Source of the DNA: Candidatus Latescibacterota bacterium
Lineage (GTDB): Bacteria; Latescibacterota; UBA2968; UBA8231
Direction of reading: 5' to 3'
Assembly: GCA_022827835.1 (NCBI GenBank)
Contig: JAJEIO010000032.1
Span: 296,467 to 360,466 of the forward strand
DNA: 64,000 nucleotides
The position numbers and the translations under genes are program-made. This document shows, in pieces, positions 16,415 through 24,833 of this stretch. The notes beneath the pieces were generated by a model. That model was not told the origin of the DNA. It did not search any database and saw only the letters and a program-made list of their open reading frames with translations. Position 1 is the stretch's first letter; the number at the start of each line of letters is the position of its first letter.

Positions 16415-18331
16415 CTACTGAGAAAAAGATCGCCAGAGCAGGACGGTACCATCCTCGGCCCCGGACGCGAGCATGGTCCCGTCGGGCGAAAACGAGACGG
16501 ATTGGACCCAACCGGTATGTCCTTTGAGGGTGGTCAGCGGCTTTCGACTTTCGACATTCCACAGGATTACGTTGTCATCGCTTGAGCCGGATGCGAGCAT
16601 GGTACCGTCGGGCGAAAATGCCACGGAATAGACATTCCCGGTATGTCCTTTGAGGGTGGTCAGCGGCTTTCGACTTTCGACGTCCCACAGGATTACGTTG
16701 TTATCGCTTGAGCCGGATGCCAGCGTCGCTCCGTCGGGCGAAAACGCCACGGAAAGAACATAGTCCGCATGTCCTTTGAGGGTGGTTAGCGGCTTTCGGC
16801 TTTCGACGTCCCACAGGATTACGTTGTTATCGCTTGAGCCGGACGCCAGCGTCGCTCCGTCGGGCGAAAATGCCACGGCCTGGACCCAATCCGCATGTCC
16901 CTTGAGGGTGGCTAGCCGCTTCTTCTTCGCGACATTCCACAGAATTACGGTGTTATCGTCTGCCCCGGATGCCAGTGTGGTACCGTCGGGCGAAAACGCC
17001 GTGGCTTGTACCCTACTCTTATGCCCTTTGAGGGTGGCTCGCTGACTCTTCTTCGCGACATCCCACAGGACTACGGTGTTATCCCCGCCGGACGCCAGTG
17101 TGGTACCGTCGGGCGAAAACGCCGGGGCTTGCACCCTGGCTTCATGTCCTTGTAGGGTGTCCAGTCGTCTCTGGCTTTCGACATCCCACAGGATTACGGA
17201 GTCATCCCCAGATACCAGCATGGTACCGTCTGGTGAAAACGCCACGGTTTGGACCCCCGCTCCATTCCCTTGCAGGGTCGCCTGTTGCTTCCATGTGGAA
17301 GGATCGGTGCCGTCGTCTGTGGAAGGATCGGTTTCCGCCTGCCGAGATGGAGAAGGAGGTCGCCAGAGCAGGACCCCACCATCCCGGGCCCCAAACGCCA
17401 GTGTGGTACCATCGGGCGAAAACGCCGCGAAAGTGACATTGTGCCCTTTGAGGGAGGCTCGCTGTTTCCGGCTGGCGACGTCCCATAGGGTTACGGTGTT
17501 ATTGTATGCCCTATCGTATGACCCGGACGCCAGTGTGGTACCGTCGGGCGAAAACGTCGCGAAAAAAACAATACCCGTATGCCCTTTGAGAGTGGCCAGC
17601 CGTTTCCGGCTGGCGACGTTCCACAGAACTATGGTATTATCGCTCGATCCGGACGCCAGGGTGGTTCCATCAGGCGAAAATGCTACGAAAAAAATAGTGC
17701 CCGTATGCCCTTTGAGGGTCGCCAGTCTCCCCCGCCTGGCGACATCCCAGAGGGCTACAGTATTATCACTTGACCCGGACGCGAGGATGGTACCATCGGG
17801 CGAAAACGCCACGGATTGGACGCTATCCACATGCCCTTTGAGGGTGGCTCGCTGTCTCCGGCTGGCGACATCCCAGAGGGCTACAGTATTATCGCTCGCC
17901 CCGGACGCGAGTGTGGTACCGTCGGGTGAAAACTCCAAAGATCGGACTAGGCCCGCATGCCCTTCTAGGATCTCGAGCCGCTTCTGGCTGGCGACATCCC
18001 GCAGGATTACGGTGTTACCTTCTCCGGCCGCCAGCAGTGTGCCGTCGAGCGAAAACGCCACCGATCGGGCCGAAAATGCTCTGGAAAAAATAGAGGGATC
18101 CACATGCTCCTTGAAGGTAGCCAATTGCTTCTGACTGGCGATGTCCCACAGGAATACGGTATTATCGCCTGAATAGGCAGCTAGGGTGGTCCCGTCGGGT
18201 GAAAACGCCACAGAGTGGACCCAGCCTATATGCCCTAGAGTGCCCAGCCGACTCGAGGTGGAAGAATCAGAATCGGCGCTAGCAGGAGCTGCCACTGCTA
18301 GCCCGATGATGACGGCGAATAATGTTTTCAT
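16415..18331 (-). CDS. Exported WD40-repeat protein with 14 blades (two seven-bladed propellers)
   Basis: 638 residues. A signal peptide (about 1-19, FAVIIGLAVAAPASA) is followed by 14 WD40 units, each with an FSPDG core and a closing LWD. Seven units precede a Pro/Ser/Thr/Asp-rich linker (about residues 333-360, PSTDDGTDPS) and seven follow, which fits two seven-bladed beta-propellers. The last four units are nearly identical to one another in DNA as well as protein, a sign of recent blade duplication. AGGAG precedes the start. WD40 propellers are protein-interaction platforms; with a signal peptide this one should act in the periplasm or outside. The partner is unknown. Confidence 0.9.
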   Translation of the reverse strand: MKTLFAVIIGLAVAAPASADSDSSTSSRLGTLGHIGWVHSVAFSPDGTTLAAYSGDNTVFLWDIASQKQLATFKEHVDPSIFSRAFSARSVAFSLDGTLLAAGEGNTVILRDVASQKRLEILEGHAGLVRSLEFSPDGTTLASGASDNTVALWDVASRRQRATLKGHVDSVQSVAFSPDGTILASGSSDNTVALWDVARRGRLATLKGHTGTIFFVAFSPDGTTLASGSSDNTIVLWNVASRKRLATLKGHTGIVFFATFSPDGTTLASGSYDRAYNNTVTLWDVASRKQRASLKGHNVTFAAFSPDGTTLAFGARDGGVLLWRPPSPSRQAETDPSTDDGTDPSTWKQQATLQGNGAGVQTVAFSPDGTMLVSGDDSVILWDVESQRRLDTLQGHEARVQAPAFSPDGTTLASGGDNTVVLWDVAKKSQRATLKGHKSRVQATAFSPDGTTLASGADDNTVILWNVAKKKRLATLKGHADWVQAVAFSPDGATLASGSSDNNVILWDVESRKPLTTLKGHADYVLSVAFSPDGATLASGSSDNNVILWDVESRKPLTTLKGHTGNVYSVAFSPDGTMLASGSSDDNVILWNVESRKPLTTLKGHTGWVQSVSFSPDGTMLASGAEDGTVLLWRSFSQ

Positions 18332-18473
18332 AAGGCTTCTCCTAGGTGAAACAAAATATACTATTTTGCGCGGCAGCCCAATTCGCCCGTGGTGGGCTTG
18401 CTAAGGTAGGAAAAAGCTATAAGATAAGGCTACTTAGAGGACTGAGCCGAACTTTAGGATCGGGAGTTTTCAT

Positions 18474-19733
18474 ATGAGAAACGTCATTGGAGTCATCCTC
18501 GGGGGTGGGCAGGGTGCGCGGCTCTTCCCGCTGACGCAGCTTCGCTCCAAGCCGGCCGTGCCGATTGGCGGCAAGTACCGCTTAATCGACATTCCCATCA
18601 GCAATTGTCTGCATTCTGGGGTCAACCGCATTTTTGCCCTAACTCAATTCAATTCCGCTTCGCTGCATCGCCACATTAGCACAACGTATCGCTTTGATTC
18701 TTTTTCTGATGGCTTTGTCGAGATCTTGGCTGCCGAGCAGACCCAAGACAGCGCTGCTTGGTACCAGGGCACGGCCGATGCAGTGCGCCAACAGCTCAGG
18801 CGCTTGCTCTCGCGCCGGGCCGAACAAGTGCTAATCCTGTCGGGCGATCACCTTTATCGCATGGATTACCGCGCCTTTGTCGAAGAGCACCGAGCGCGCG
18901 GTGCGGACGTGTCGATTGCAGTCAAGCCGGTGACGCGAGAAGCTGCGCCTGCGCTGGGGATCGTGCAGATGAATGCTCAGGGGCGGATTGTGGATTTTCG
19001 CGAGAAGCCGCAAGACGAGGCTGAACTAGATGCTCTGCGGCTGCCAGCAGCTGCCGACCCAGAGGCGTGTTATATGGCCTCTATGGGCATTTACGTGTTT
19101 GAACCCCAGGTCTTGGTCAGCCTACTGATGAGCAGCGATCAAGACGACTTCGGCAAGCACATCATTCCGGATGCGATTCACAAGGTCGGCGTTTTTGCCC
19201 ACACCTTTGACGGCTATTGGGAAGACATCGGCACCATTCGCTCTTTTTACGAGGCCAATTTGGCGCTGACGGATCGGCAGCCACCTTTTAATTTTTACCG
19301 GGCCGACGCACCAATTTACACGCACGCGCGCTTCCTCTCTGGCACGCGGCTGGAGAATTGCCACATTGAGCGGGGGATCATCTGCGAAGGCTCGTACATA
19401 CGGTCGGCCCGGATTGAGCGCTCAGTGATCGGGATCCGCTCGGTGATTGGTGCCAATTGCCAGATTTCCAACACCATCGTCATGGGTGCTGATTCGGATG
19501 AGTCGCCGGCCGACCGAGCGCGCAATACGGCCCAAGGCATTCCAGATATGGGGATTGGCACCAACAGCACGATCACTGGGGCGATTATAGACAAAAACGC
19601 GCGCATCGGCGAGGACGTTTGCATCACCAACAAAGAGAAAGGCGTCGAGGCCGATGAGACTAATTACTACATCCGCGACGGGATCGTGGTTGTGCCTAAG
19701 GACGCGGTGATTCCGTCGGGGACGGTGGTGTAA
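18474..19733 (+). CDS. glgC: Glucose-1-phosphate adenylyltransferase
   Basis: 419 residues, the normal size. It makes ADP-glucose from ATP and glucose-1-phosphate for glycogen synthesis. The nucleotide-binding [12 protein letters not shown] at 10-21 and [19 protein letters not shown] are typical, followed by [15 protein letters not shown] and a C-terminal left-handed beta-helix domain that carries allosteric sites (for example [15 protein letters not shown]). GGGAG lies upstream of the ATG. No glgA or glgB is adjacent. A strong hairpin terminator follows the gene. Confidence 0.95.
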   Translation: MRNVIGVILGGGQGARLFPLTQLRSKPAVPIGGKYRLIDIPISNCLHSGVNRIFALTQFNSASLHRHISTTYRFDSFSDGFVEILAAEQTQDSAAWYQGTADAVRQQLRRLLSRRAEQVLILSGDHLYRMDYRAFVEEHRARGADVSIAVKPVTREAAPALGIVQMNAQGRIVDFREKPQDEAELDALRLPAAADPEACYMASMGIYVFEPQVLVSLLMSSDQDDFGKHIIPDAIHKVGVFAHTFDGYWEDIGTIRSFYEANLALTDRQPPFNFYRADAPIYTHARFLSGTRLENCHIERGIICEGSYIRSARIERSVIGIRSVIGANCQISNTIVMGADSDESPADRARNTAQGIPDMGIGTNSTITGAIIDKNARIGEDVCITNKEKGVEADETNYYIRDGIVVVPKDAVIPSGTVV

Positions 19734-19753
19734 AGAAGAGAGCGGACGTGCAA

Positions 19754-19788
19754 AAAAGCGGGACGGGTTTTACACCCATCCCGCTTTT
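19754..19788. terminator. Bidirectional rho-independent terminator between glgC and the secreted protein gene
   Basis: AAAAGCGGGA and TCCCGCTTTT pair, followed inward by GGGT/ACCC across one C-A mismatch, with a five-base loop. The A-rich and T-rich ends give a U-tract on both strands, so the hairpin can stop glgC transcripts and those of the convergent gene. Confidence 0.88.
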
Positions 19789-19809
19789 CTTTTGTCCTGC
19801 GAAAAAATC

Positions 19810-21453
19810 CTATTTGAGTAAGGTCATCTTGCGGTGCAGGACTTGGTCTCCAGCGCGGAGGCGGTAGAAGTACGTGCCGGCGCTGAGGTCTGACGCATCG
19901 ACGGCGACTGAGTAGGTGCCCGCCATGCGCCATCCTTCGGATAGTGTTGCCACCTGTTGGCCGAGGGTATTGAAGAGAATCAACTCGACGTGGCCATCCG
20001 CCGGAATGGCGAAGGCAATGGTCGTGCTGGGGTTGAAGGGGTTGGGATAGTTTTGGTTTAGTGTGTAAGCACTGGGTATGGCTGCTGAAACCTCCGATTC
20101 TGAGGTGATGACGGTTGCCATCTCGTTGGGCATGATGCCAGCCTCAGCGAGGAAGGTCCAACCCGAGGTCCACAGTTCGTTGCCAAAAGCTCCGACGTAG
20201 TCAACTTGGGTATAGAAGTCGTCGTCGGGAATGGTGCCGCTGCCGTTCCAAGCCGGACTAGAGTCTTGGAGCCTGGGATCGAGTCCACCGTCGCGAGCAC
20301 GGGAAATGCCCATGAGAAGCGGATCTTCGAGGCGGTTGTTGTTGGCTACGAGGTGAGCGAGGGCAAACTCGGGAGCGAGAGAAGTAACGTCTTCACCAGC
20401 GCCAAAGCCCCACCAAATGTTGTTGGCCAAGACGAGGTCGCCAGCTTCCAAGCGAGCGCGGCTGTCCTCACCCGACTCTAAGTCTTCGATATCGACGCCC
20501 TCACCGGCGAAGTCGGTGAAGATGCTGTTGTGGTATTTGCCACCGGCGTTGTCTCGGATTTTGAGTACCACGTCGTTGTCGCCGTTGGTGGAAAAGGCTC
20601 CAGAGCCGATATAGGTGGCGTTGTAGATGGCCGGCGTAGCGTAGGGCGTGCCGTCCTCGGGCGTGGTGCCGCCGTCGTGCTCACCGGCGCGGTTGCCCGT
20701 CTCGGCATCTTGGATCACGAACCAGAACTGGCCTTTACCGCGAAAGCCCTCGTCGTAGTCAAAGGCGTCGTCGCCGTTGAAAGCCGAAACCAGATACTTG
20801 GTGTTGACCGTGCCACCGAACCACTCAAAGCCATCGTCTTGGTTGTTGTACACCTCGACGTATTCGATGACTGTGCCGCTGCCGACGCCGCCCATGGTCA
20901 GGCCGTTGATTTCATTGCCCGCGCCGATGTCGGTGCCGCCGTGGCGGATGGACGCGTAGCGGAAGACGCCGGAGTTGTCGCTATCGTCGTCGCCGCCATA
21001 GAGGCCGCGCGGCTCGGTGGTGGGAATGCCCTCAATGGGAGTTTCACCTGGCGTGGAATTGAGGCTGGCCCGGCCGAGGATGATGACGCCGCCCCAAAGG
21101 CCGCGTGCGTCGAGCGGCAAGTCACTGGGGTCGCTGACATTGTCAGCTTCGGCGGTGAAGATGATTGGCTTATCCGCCGTACCTTCGGCGAAAATTTTGC
21201 CGCCGCGAGCGATGACGAGGGCGCTGGCGTTTTCGCCTTGTCCCGGTTTGCCCTTGATGACCGTGCCCGCCTGAATCGTCAGCGAGGCCCCCTCACTGAC
21301 AAAAACGAGGCCGTTGAGTATGTACTCATTGTCCGCGGTCCATTCCGTGCTGCCACCGACCGGAATGTCGGCGGTGGTGACGTCGATGGTGGCCGCTAAG
21401 GCAATGGTCGGCAACAGGGCGGTGCCGACCGCGAGCATTATCTTGCGCAACAT
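19810..21453 (-). CDS. Secreted beta-helix-like protein with Por-secretion-type C-terminal tail
   Basis: 547 residues from the ATG at 21453, chosen because AGGAGG lies seven bases upstream and a signal peptide follows (MLRKIMLAVGTALLPTIALA); an upstream in-frame ATG at 21528 would add 25 untypical residues. The body (about 25-440) is Gly/Asp/Asn-rich with recurring short beta-strand units (LTIQAGTVIKG, VIEYVEVYNNQDDGFEWFGG), typical of right-handed beta-helix proteins. The last 85 residues are a Por/FlgD-Ig-like tail: NQNYPNPFNPSTTI, LFNTLGQQV, AGTYFYRL. A Pho-box-like array lies upstream, and a TonB-dependent receptor is the next gene upstream, so I infer a role in phosphate acquisition at the cell surface. 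No catalytic motif was recognised. Confidence 0.85.
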   Translation of the reverse strand: MLRKIMLAVGTALLPTIALAATIDVTTADIPVGGSTEWTADNEYILNGLVFVSEGASLTIQAGTVIKGKPGQGENASALVIARGGKIFAEGTADKPIIFTAEADNVSDPSDLPLDARGLWGGVIILGRASLNSTPGETPIEGIPTTEPRGLYGGDDDSDNSGVFRYASIRHGGTDIGAGNEINGLTMGGVGSGTVIEYVEVYNNQDDGFEWFGGTVNTKYLVSAFNGDDAFDYDEGFRGKGQFWFVIQDAETGNRAGEHDGGTTPEDGTPYATPAIYNATYIGSGAFSTNGDNDVVLKIRDNAGGKYHNSIFTDFAGEGVDIEDLESGEDSRARLEAGDLVLANNIWWGFGAGEDVTSLAPEFALAHLVANNNRLEDPLLMGISRARDGGLDPRLQDSSPAWNGSGTIPDDDFYTQVDYVGAFGNELWTSGWTFLAEAGIMPNEMATVITSESEVSAAIPSAYTLNQNYPNPFNPSTTIAFAIPADGHVELILFNTLGQQVATLSEGWRMAGTYSVAVDASDLSAGTYFYRLRAGDQVLHRKMTLLK

Positions 21454-21473
21454 AGTATCCTCCTGATACTGGA

Positions 21474-21516
21474 TAAAAAAAGTGGACGCCAGCGACTCGA
21501 ATCGCTGACGTCCACT
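21474..21516 (-). terminator. Hairpin with T-tract directly before the secreted protein gene
   Basis: On the minus strand AGTGGACG-T-CAGCGA and TCGCTG-G-CGTCCACT pair (one mismatch, six-base loop) and are followed by a run of T. It lies between the TonB receptor stop and the RBS of the next gene, and also just below the probable promoter of that gene. It may end receptor transcripts, act as an attenuator, or form a stabilising 5' hairpin on the downstream message. Confidence 0.7.
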
Positions 21517-21542
21517 ATAAAAGCACAAGCCTGTACCAATGA

Positions 21543-21594
21543 GATGGCAGTAGTGTGAACTAATGTGGCAGTAATGTGACCAGTTTGTTACAAC
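21543..21594 (-). promoter_or_regulatory. Pho-box-like repeat array upstream of the secreted protein gene
   Basis: Read on the minus strand, TGTAAC, GGTCAC, TGCCAC, TTCAC and TGCCAT occur at steps of 11, 11, 10 and 11 bases. PhoB-family regulators bind direct repeats of this form at 11-bp spacing. A TATA-like -10 (TTTATAGT) follows on the minus strand near 21514-21522, upstream of the hairpin. Confidence 0.55.
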
Positions 21595-21609
21595 GCCTCA
21601 GCGAATACG

Positions 21610-24510
21610 TCAGCGGTTGTAACTGACCGAAATCGAGAACGAACGGCCTTTGTAGTACTGGCTGGAGATGTAATCGATGTCTTGGTAGCGGTACGCCTTC
21701 TCAAAGGAAGAATCGAGGAGATTTTTGGCACTCAGCTTGATCTTGTACTCGTGCCACTGCTGCGAGAAGGTGCAGTCGAGGGTGCCGCGCACTTCCTCGA
21801 ACACGTCCGGGGTCCCACCGAGACTGACTTCAGCCAAGCGCCGGCCGAAAATGTTGTAGTAGATGCCGGCGGCCGTGCCGGTGGCGAAGTTGTCGTAGCT
21901 GAGATCGAGGTTGATCAGGAAGGGCGACTGGCCTTGGAGCTGGCGCGTGTCGGCAGCCTGTGGGTCGAGGGCCCGGCGCAGCTTTAGCTCGGTGGAGTCG
22001 ATGTTGACCTCGGAGCGGACCAGTGAGAGGTTGCCGCCGGCGTGGAAATGCTCTAACTGCGGTATAAGGAATCCGAGGCCGTGTCGCGCTTCGAACTCGA
22101 CCCCGGACACTTGGGCGGCTGCGACGTTCTGGAACTGGACCTCGCCGTTGACGGTGAGAATGACGCGCTCGATGGGGTTTTTGAAATCCTTGTAGAACAC
22201 GCTGGCCGCGTATAGCTCGCCGGGGTTGCCGAAGTGTTCCCAGCGCAAGTCGTAGTTGTTGATCAGGGTCCGCTCTAGCTCGGCGTTGCCGATAAAGGTG
22301 AAGCCGCCGACGAAGCTAAACGAGGCAAATGGGGCTAGTTCGCGGAAGGTGGGTCGGGCGAGAGTGCGGCCGTAGGAGGCGCGTAGATTCATGCCGGGGC
22401 GGACCTCCCAGACGGCGTTGAGCGAGGGCAGCAGGTCGTTTTCAGCAAGCTGACCTGGGGTCTTGGTCGAGTCTTGGCTGGCCACATCGATGCGCGTGGC
22501 TTCGAGCCGGGTACCTCCCACGAGGCGCAGTTGGGTGTTAATGGGCAATTCGAGCATGGCGTAGCCGGCGTAGATTTGCTGGTCGCCGTCAAAATTGCTC
22601 GAAAGCTGGGTGGCATCTTGGACGTAGGAGCCGAAGCGGTACTGACTGCCATTGCTGCTGATTAGCCCGACCTTGTCGGCTGCAAAAAAGGAGTCGGGCT
22701 GGCCATCGTAGTCGATGTCGTCTTGGTCAAATTCGTAGCGCCGCTCGCGGAAGGTGCGCGCTTTGTCCAGCGCCAAGAAGCCGGTTTTAAAGTTGCTGTT
22801 GATGCCCTGCCATTGCTTGAAGGGCAAGGTCAGATTGAGCTGGAATTCGCGGTTGCTCTCGTCGAGGTCGCGGAAGTAGCGGGTCGGCAGCGGGTAGATC
22901 GAAGGCGAGATTGAGTAATCAACGATGTCGCCCCGCAGTACGTTGCCTTCCCCGTCGCGCATGACCTCGCCGTTTTCGTCGCGCAGCGGGCGGTTCTTGA
23001 GGGTGACGTAATTGTTGGTAAAGAATCGTAGGTCAGGCTCTTCTTGCGCCGAAGAAGCAGCAGACGCCGACCATTCGGCCCGCAGATCGCGCAAGCTGCC
23101 AAAGTGGTGTTTGCCCGCCAGTTGCAGCGATTGGATTTGGCGCTCGGTAAACTTCAAAACGCGCGTCTCGTAAATGGCGTCTTCTTCGAGGTCGCGGGGG
23201 AATGCACCGGCTAGGTAACGGGCGACGTCTTCGCTGTTGCGGTTGTACATGTTGGTGACTGACAACTCGTGCGTGGGGGCTGGCTTGAGAGACAAGGTAA
23301 CGAGGCTGCCCCAGGCGATTTCTTGCGACCCCCGGGAGTCGGCGAGGTTAAAATTATTGGTCAGGGTGCTGGCCTCCTTACTGGTGAGCTGCCAGCGGGC
23401 CGAGGTACCGTTGTCGTAAAAGGAGGAGTTGTTGCTATAGGTCAGGGTGCCGAGAAAGCCGAAGGGTTTGTCCAAGAGCGAGACTTGGTTGCCCACGGCG
23501 ACCGAATAGCTCTGGTTCAGGGGGGTGGTCGTAGTGGTGGGGGCCATGACCGAGGAGAACGACTTGGAATACTCGTCGAGTTGGAGGGCCTTTTCCTCGT
23601 CGTTGTACGCGGCACCCACGTCGGGGATTTCTACGTCGCCGTTGTCCAAGGCCGCGGGAATTTCGCGCGTTCCGTCGTCAACCCCGAGCCAATCGCGTCC
23701 GCCGCCCTCGTAGGTGAGGAATTGGTCGTTGAACGAGCTTTGGGTATTGAATTTGGTCGAGGCCGAGACGGAAAGGGTGAAGTTATCCGGGAACGCCTTA
23801 GTGCCGATGTTGACGGCTCCGCCGGTGAAGTCGCCGGGCTTGTCCGGGGTAAAGCTCTTGGTGGTGACGATGTTGTCCAAGAGCGCAGTGGGGAAGAGAT
23901 CCATGGGGACGGAGCGCTTGTCGGGGTCGGCGTTGGGGAGCGAAGAGCCGTTGAGTTGGACCGAGCTGTAGCGGTCGCCTAGGCCGCGGATATAGACGTA
24001 TTTGCCATCTACTACGGAAGCACCCGTTACGTGGGACATAGCCTCGGCCGCGTCGCCGCTGCCGGCGCGCGAGATTTCCTCCGCACTGATGGCATCGCTG
24101 ACTGCCGGGGCCTTTTGGCGCTCCTTGAGCAGGGCCGCACCGGTATTGCGCAGAGCCTTGGCTTCGACGATGACCTCGTCGTCCAGTTCTAGGGCCTCGG
24201 GCGCGAGGGTGATGGTCAGCTTGGCGACCTCGCCGTCTTGCACCTCAACGCCGATGATCGACGCATCCTGATAGCCGATCATTGAGCTGGCCAACACATA
24301 GGTCCCGATCGGGACGTCGAAAAGCTGAAACCGGCCCTCAATATCGCAGGTTATGCCGATCTGGGTGCCTTCTAGAAAGACGATCGCACCCACGAGCGGG
24401 TCGCCGGTCTGGCGATCGAGAACCGCGCCGGATACCGTGCCGGTCTGCGCGAAGGTGGGATGGGCAAGGGCCAAAAAGGCGAGGATGACAATGGACGAGC
24501 AGCGCTTCAT
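21610..24510 (-). CDS. TonB-dependent outer-membrane receptor with N-terminal carboxypeptidase-regulatory-like domain
   Basis: 966 residues. Signal peptide at about 1-21 (IVILAFLALAHPTFA), a CarboxypepD_reg-like beta-sandwich at about 24-110 (GAVLDRQTGDPLVGAIVFLE), a plug domain around 120-260 (KYVYIRGLGDRYSSVQLNG) and a 22-strand-type barrel to the end. It should import a large or scarce ligand across the outer membrane using TonB energy. Upstream on its strand is an 11-bp phased TGTNAC-like array, shared in style with the pst operon and porin. I infer phosphate-controlled uptake, perhaps of an organic phosphate; the ligand is not shown by sequence. GGGAGG precedes the ATG. Confidence 0.92.
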   Translation of the reverse strand: MKRCSSIVILAFLALAHPTFAQTGTVSGAVLDRQTGDPLVGAIVFLEGTQIGITCDIEGRFQLFDVPIGTYVLASSMIGYQDASIIGVEVQDGEVAKLTITLAPEALELDDEVIVEAKALRNTGAALLKERQKAPAVSDAISAEEISRAGSGDAAEAMSHVTGASVVDGKYVYIRGLGDRYSSVQLNGSSLPNADPDKRSVPMDLFPTALLDNIVTTKSFTPDKPGDFTGGAVNIGTKAFPDNFTLSVSASTKFNTQSSFNDQFLTYEGGGRDWLGVDDGTREIPAALDNGDVEIPDVGAAYNDEEKALQLDEYSKSFSSVMAPTTTTTPLNQSYSVAVGNQVSLLDKPFGFLGTLTYSNNSSFYDNGTSARWQLTSKEASTLTNNFNLADSRGSQEIAWGSLVTLSLKPAPTHELSVTNMYNRNSEDVARYLAGAFPRDLEEDAIYETRVLKFTERQIQSLQLAGKHHFGSLRDLRAEWSASAASSAQEEPDLRFFTNNYVTLKNRPLRDENGEVMRDGEGNVLRGDIVDYSISPSIYPLPTRYFRDLDESNREFQLNLTLPFKQWQGINSNFKTGFLALDKARTFRERRYEFDQDDIDYDGQPDSFFAADKVGLISSNGSQYRFGSYVQDATQLSSNFDGDQQIYAGYAMLELPINTQLRLVGGTRLEATRIDVASQDSTKTPGQLAENDLLPSLNAVWEVRPGMNLRASYGRTLARPTFRELAPFASFSFVGGFTFIGNAELERTLINNYDLRWEHFGNPGELYAASVFYKDFKNPIERVILTVNGEVQFQNVAAAQVSGVEFEARHGLGFLIPQLEHFHAGGNLSLVRSEVNIDSTELKLRRALDPQAADTRQLQGQSPFLINLDLSYDNFATGTAAGIYYNIFGRRLAEVSLGGTPDVFEEVRGTLDCTFSQQWHEYKIKLSAKNLLDSSFEKAYRYQDIDYISSQYYKGRSFSISVSYNR

Positions 24511-24573
24511 GGCTGAGAAACCTCCCTTGAAAAGATTTAATCAGAAACAATAGAGAGGCTGTGTTGAGAATCG

Positions 24574-24617
24574 GTTACTCTGAAATCACAATCCGGTTAC
24601 AATTGAGGTTCACCAAA
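24574..24617 (-). promoter_or_regulatory. Pho-box-like repeat array for the TonB receptor
   Basis: On the plus strand GTTACT (24574), ATCACA (24585), GTTACA (24596) and GGTTCA (24607) start exactly 11 bases apart; read on the minus strand these are TGAACC, TGTAAC, TGTGAT and AGTAAC, facing the receptor gene. A TATTGT -10-like hexamer lies about 20 bases downstream. The 323-bp gap between the receptor and porin starts holds this array, the opposing porin array and nothing else that I can recognise. Confidence 0.6.
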
Positions 24618-24729
24618 TTTAATTTACAACGTTCCGTATTGGCATTGAGATCGACGCGGTAAATCAACTTACGTGAAGGTCAAAAGGAACCTTGGAGGCA
24701 GTGTCTCTCTCGCGGAATGCAGGAGGAAA

Positions 24730-24784
24730 ACGTCACCGTTTTGTAACAATACTGTGACAAAAGCGTTGCATAAAAAGGTCATTT
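24730..24784 (+). promoter_or_regulatory. Pho-box-like repeat array for the porin gene
   Basis: Five consecutive 11-bp units begin at 24730, 24741, 24752, 24763 and 24774, with cores CGTCAC, TGTAAC, TGTGAC, CGTTGC and AAGGTC, followed by A/T-rich spacers. TAACAT at 24787-24792 could be the -10. This is the most regular of the four arrays and fits PhoB-type binding. Confidence 0.65.
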
Positions 24785-24833
24785 TGTAACATAGGACGAG
24801 AAAAACGCCAAAAGAGGGAGGATCGTAACACAA

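Noticed and set aside
16500..17900. Regularly spaced repeats that could suggest a CRISPR-like array
   Set aside because: The roughly 125-bp period equals one WD40 blade, and the repeats are inside an intact coding frame; there are no short unique spacers.
17076..18134. 352-codon open frame on the plus strand across the WD40 gene
   Set aside because: It is the antisense of the repeats; its repeating PSGENA-like units mirror the WD40 DNA periodicity and no signal or RBS supports it.
20530..21399. 289-codon frame antisense to the secreted beta-helix protein
   Set aside because: Ala/Val/Asp-rich shadow with no RBS; the minus strand has a signal peptide, a sorting tail and a good RBS.
23269..23982. 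237-codon frame antisense to the TonB receptor
   Set aside because: Gly/Val-rich antisense shadow of a high-GC gene; the receptor frame is complete.
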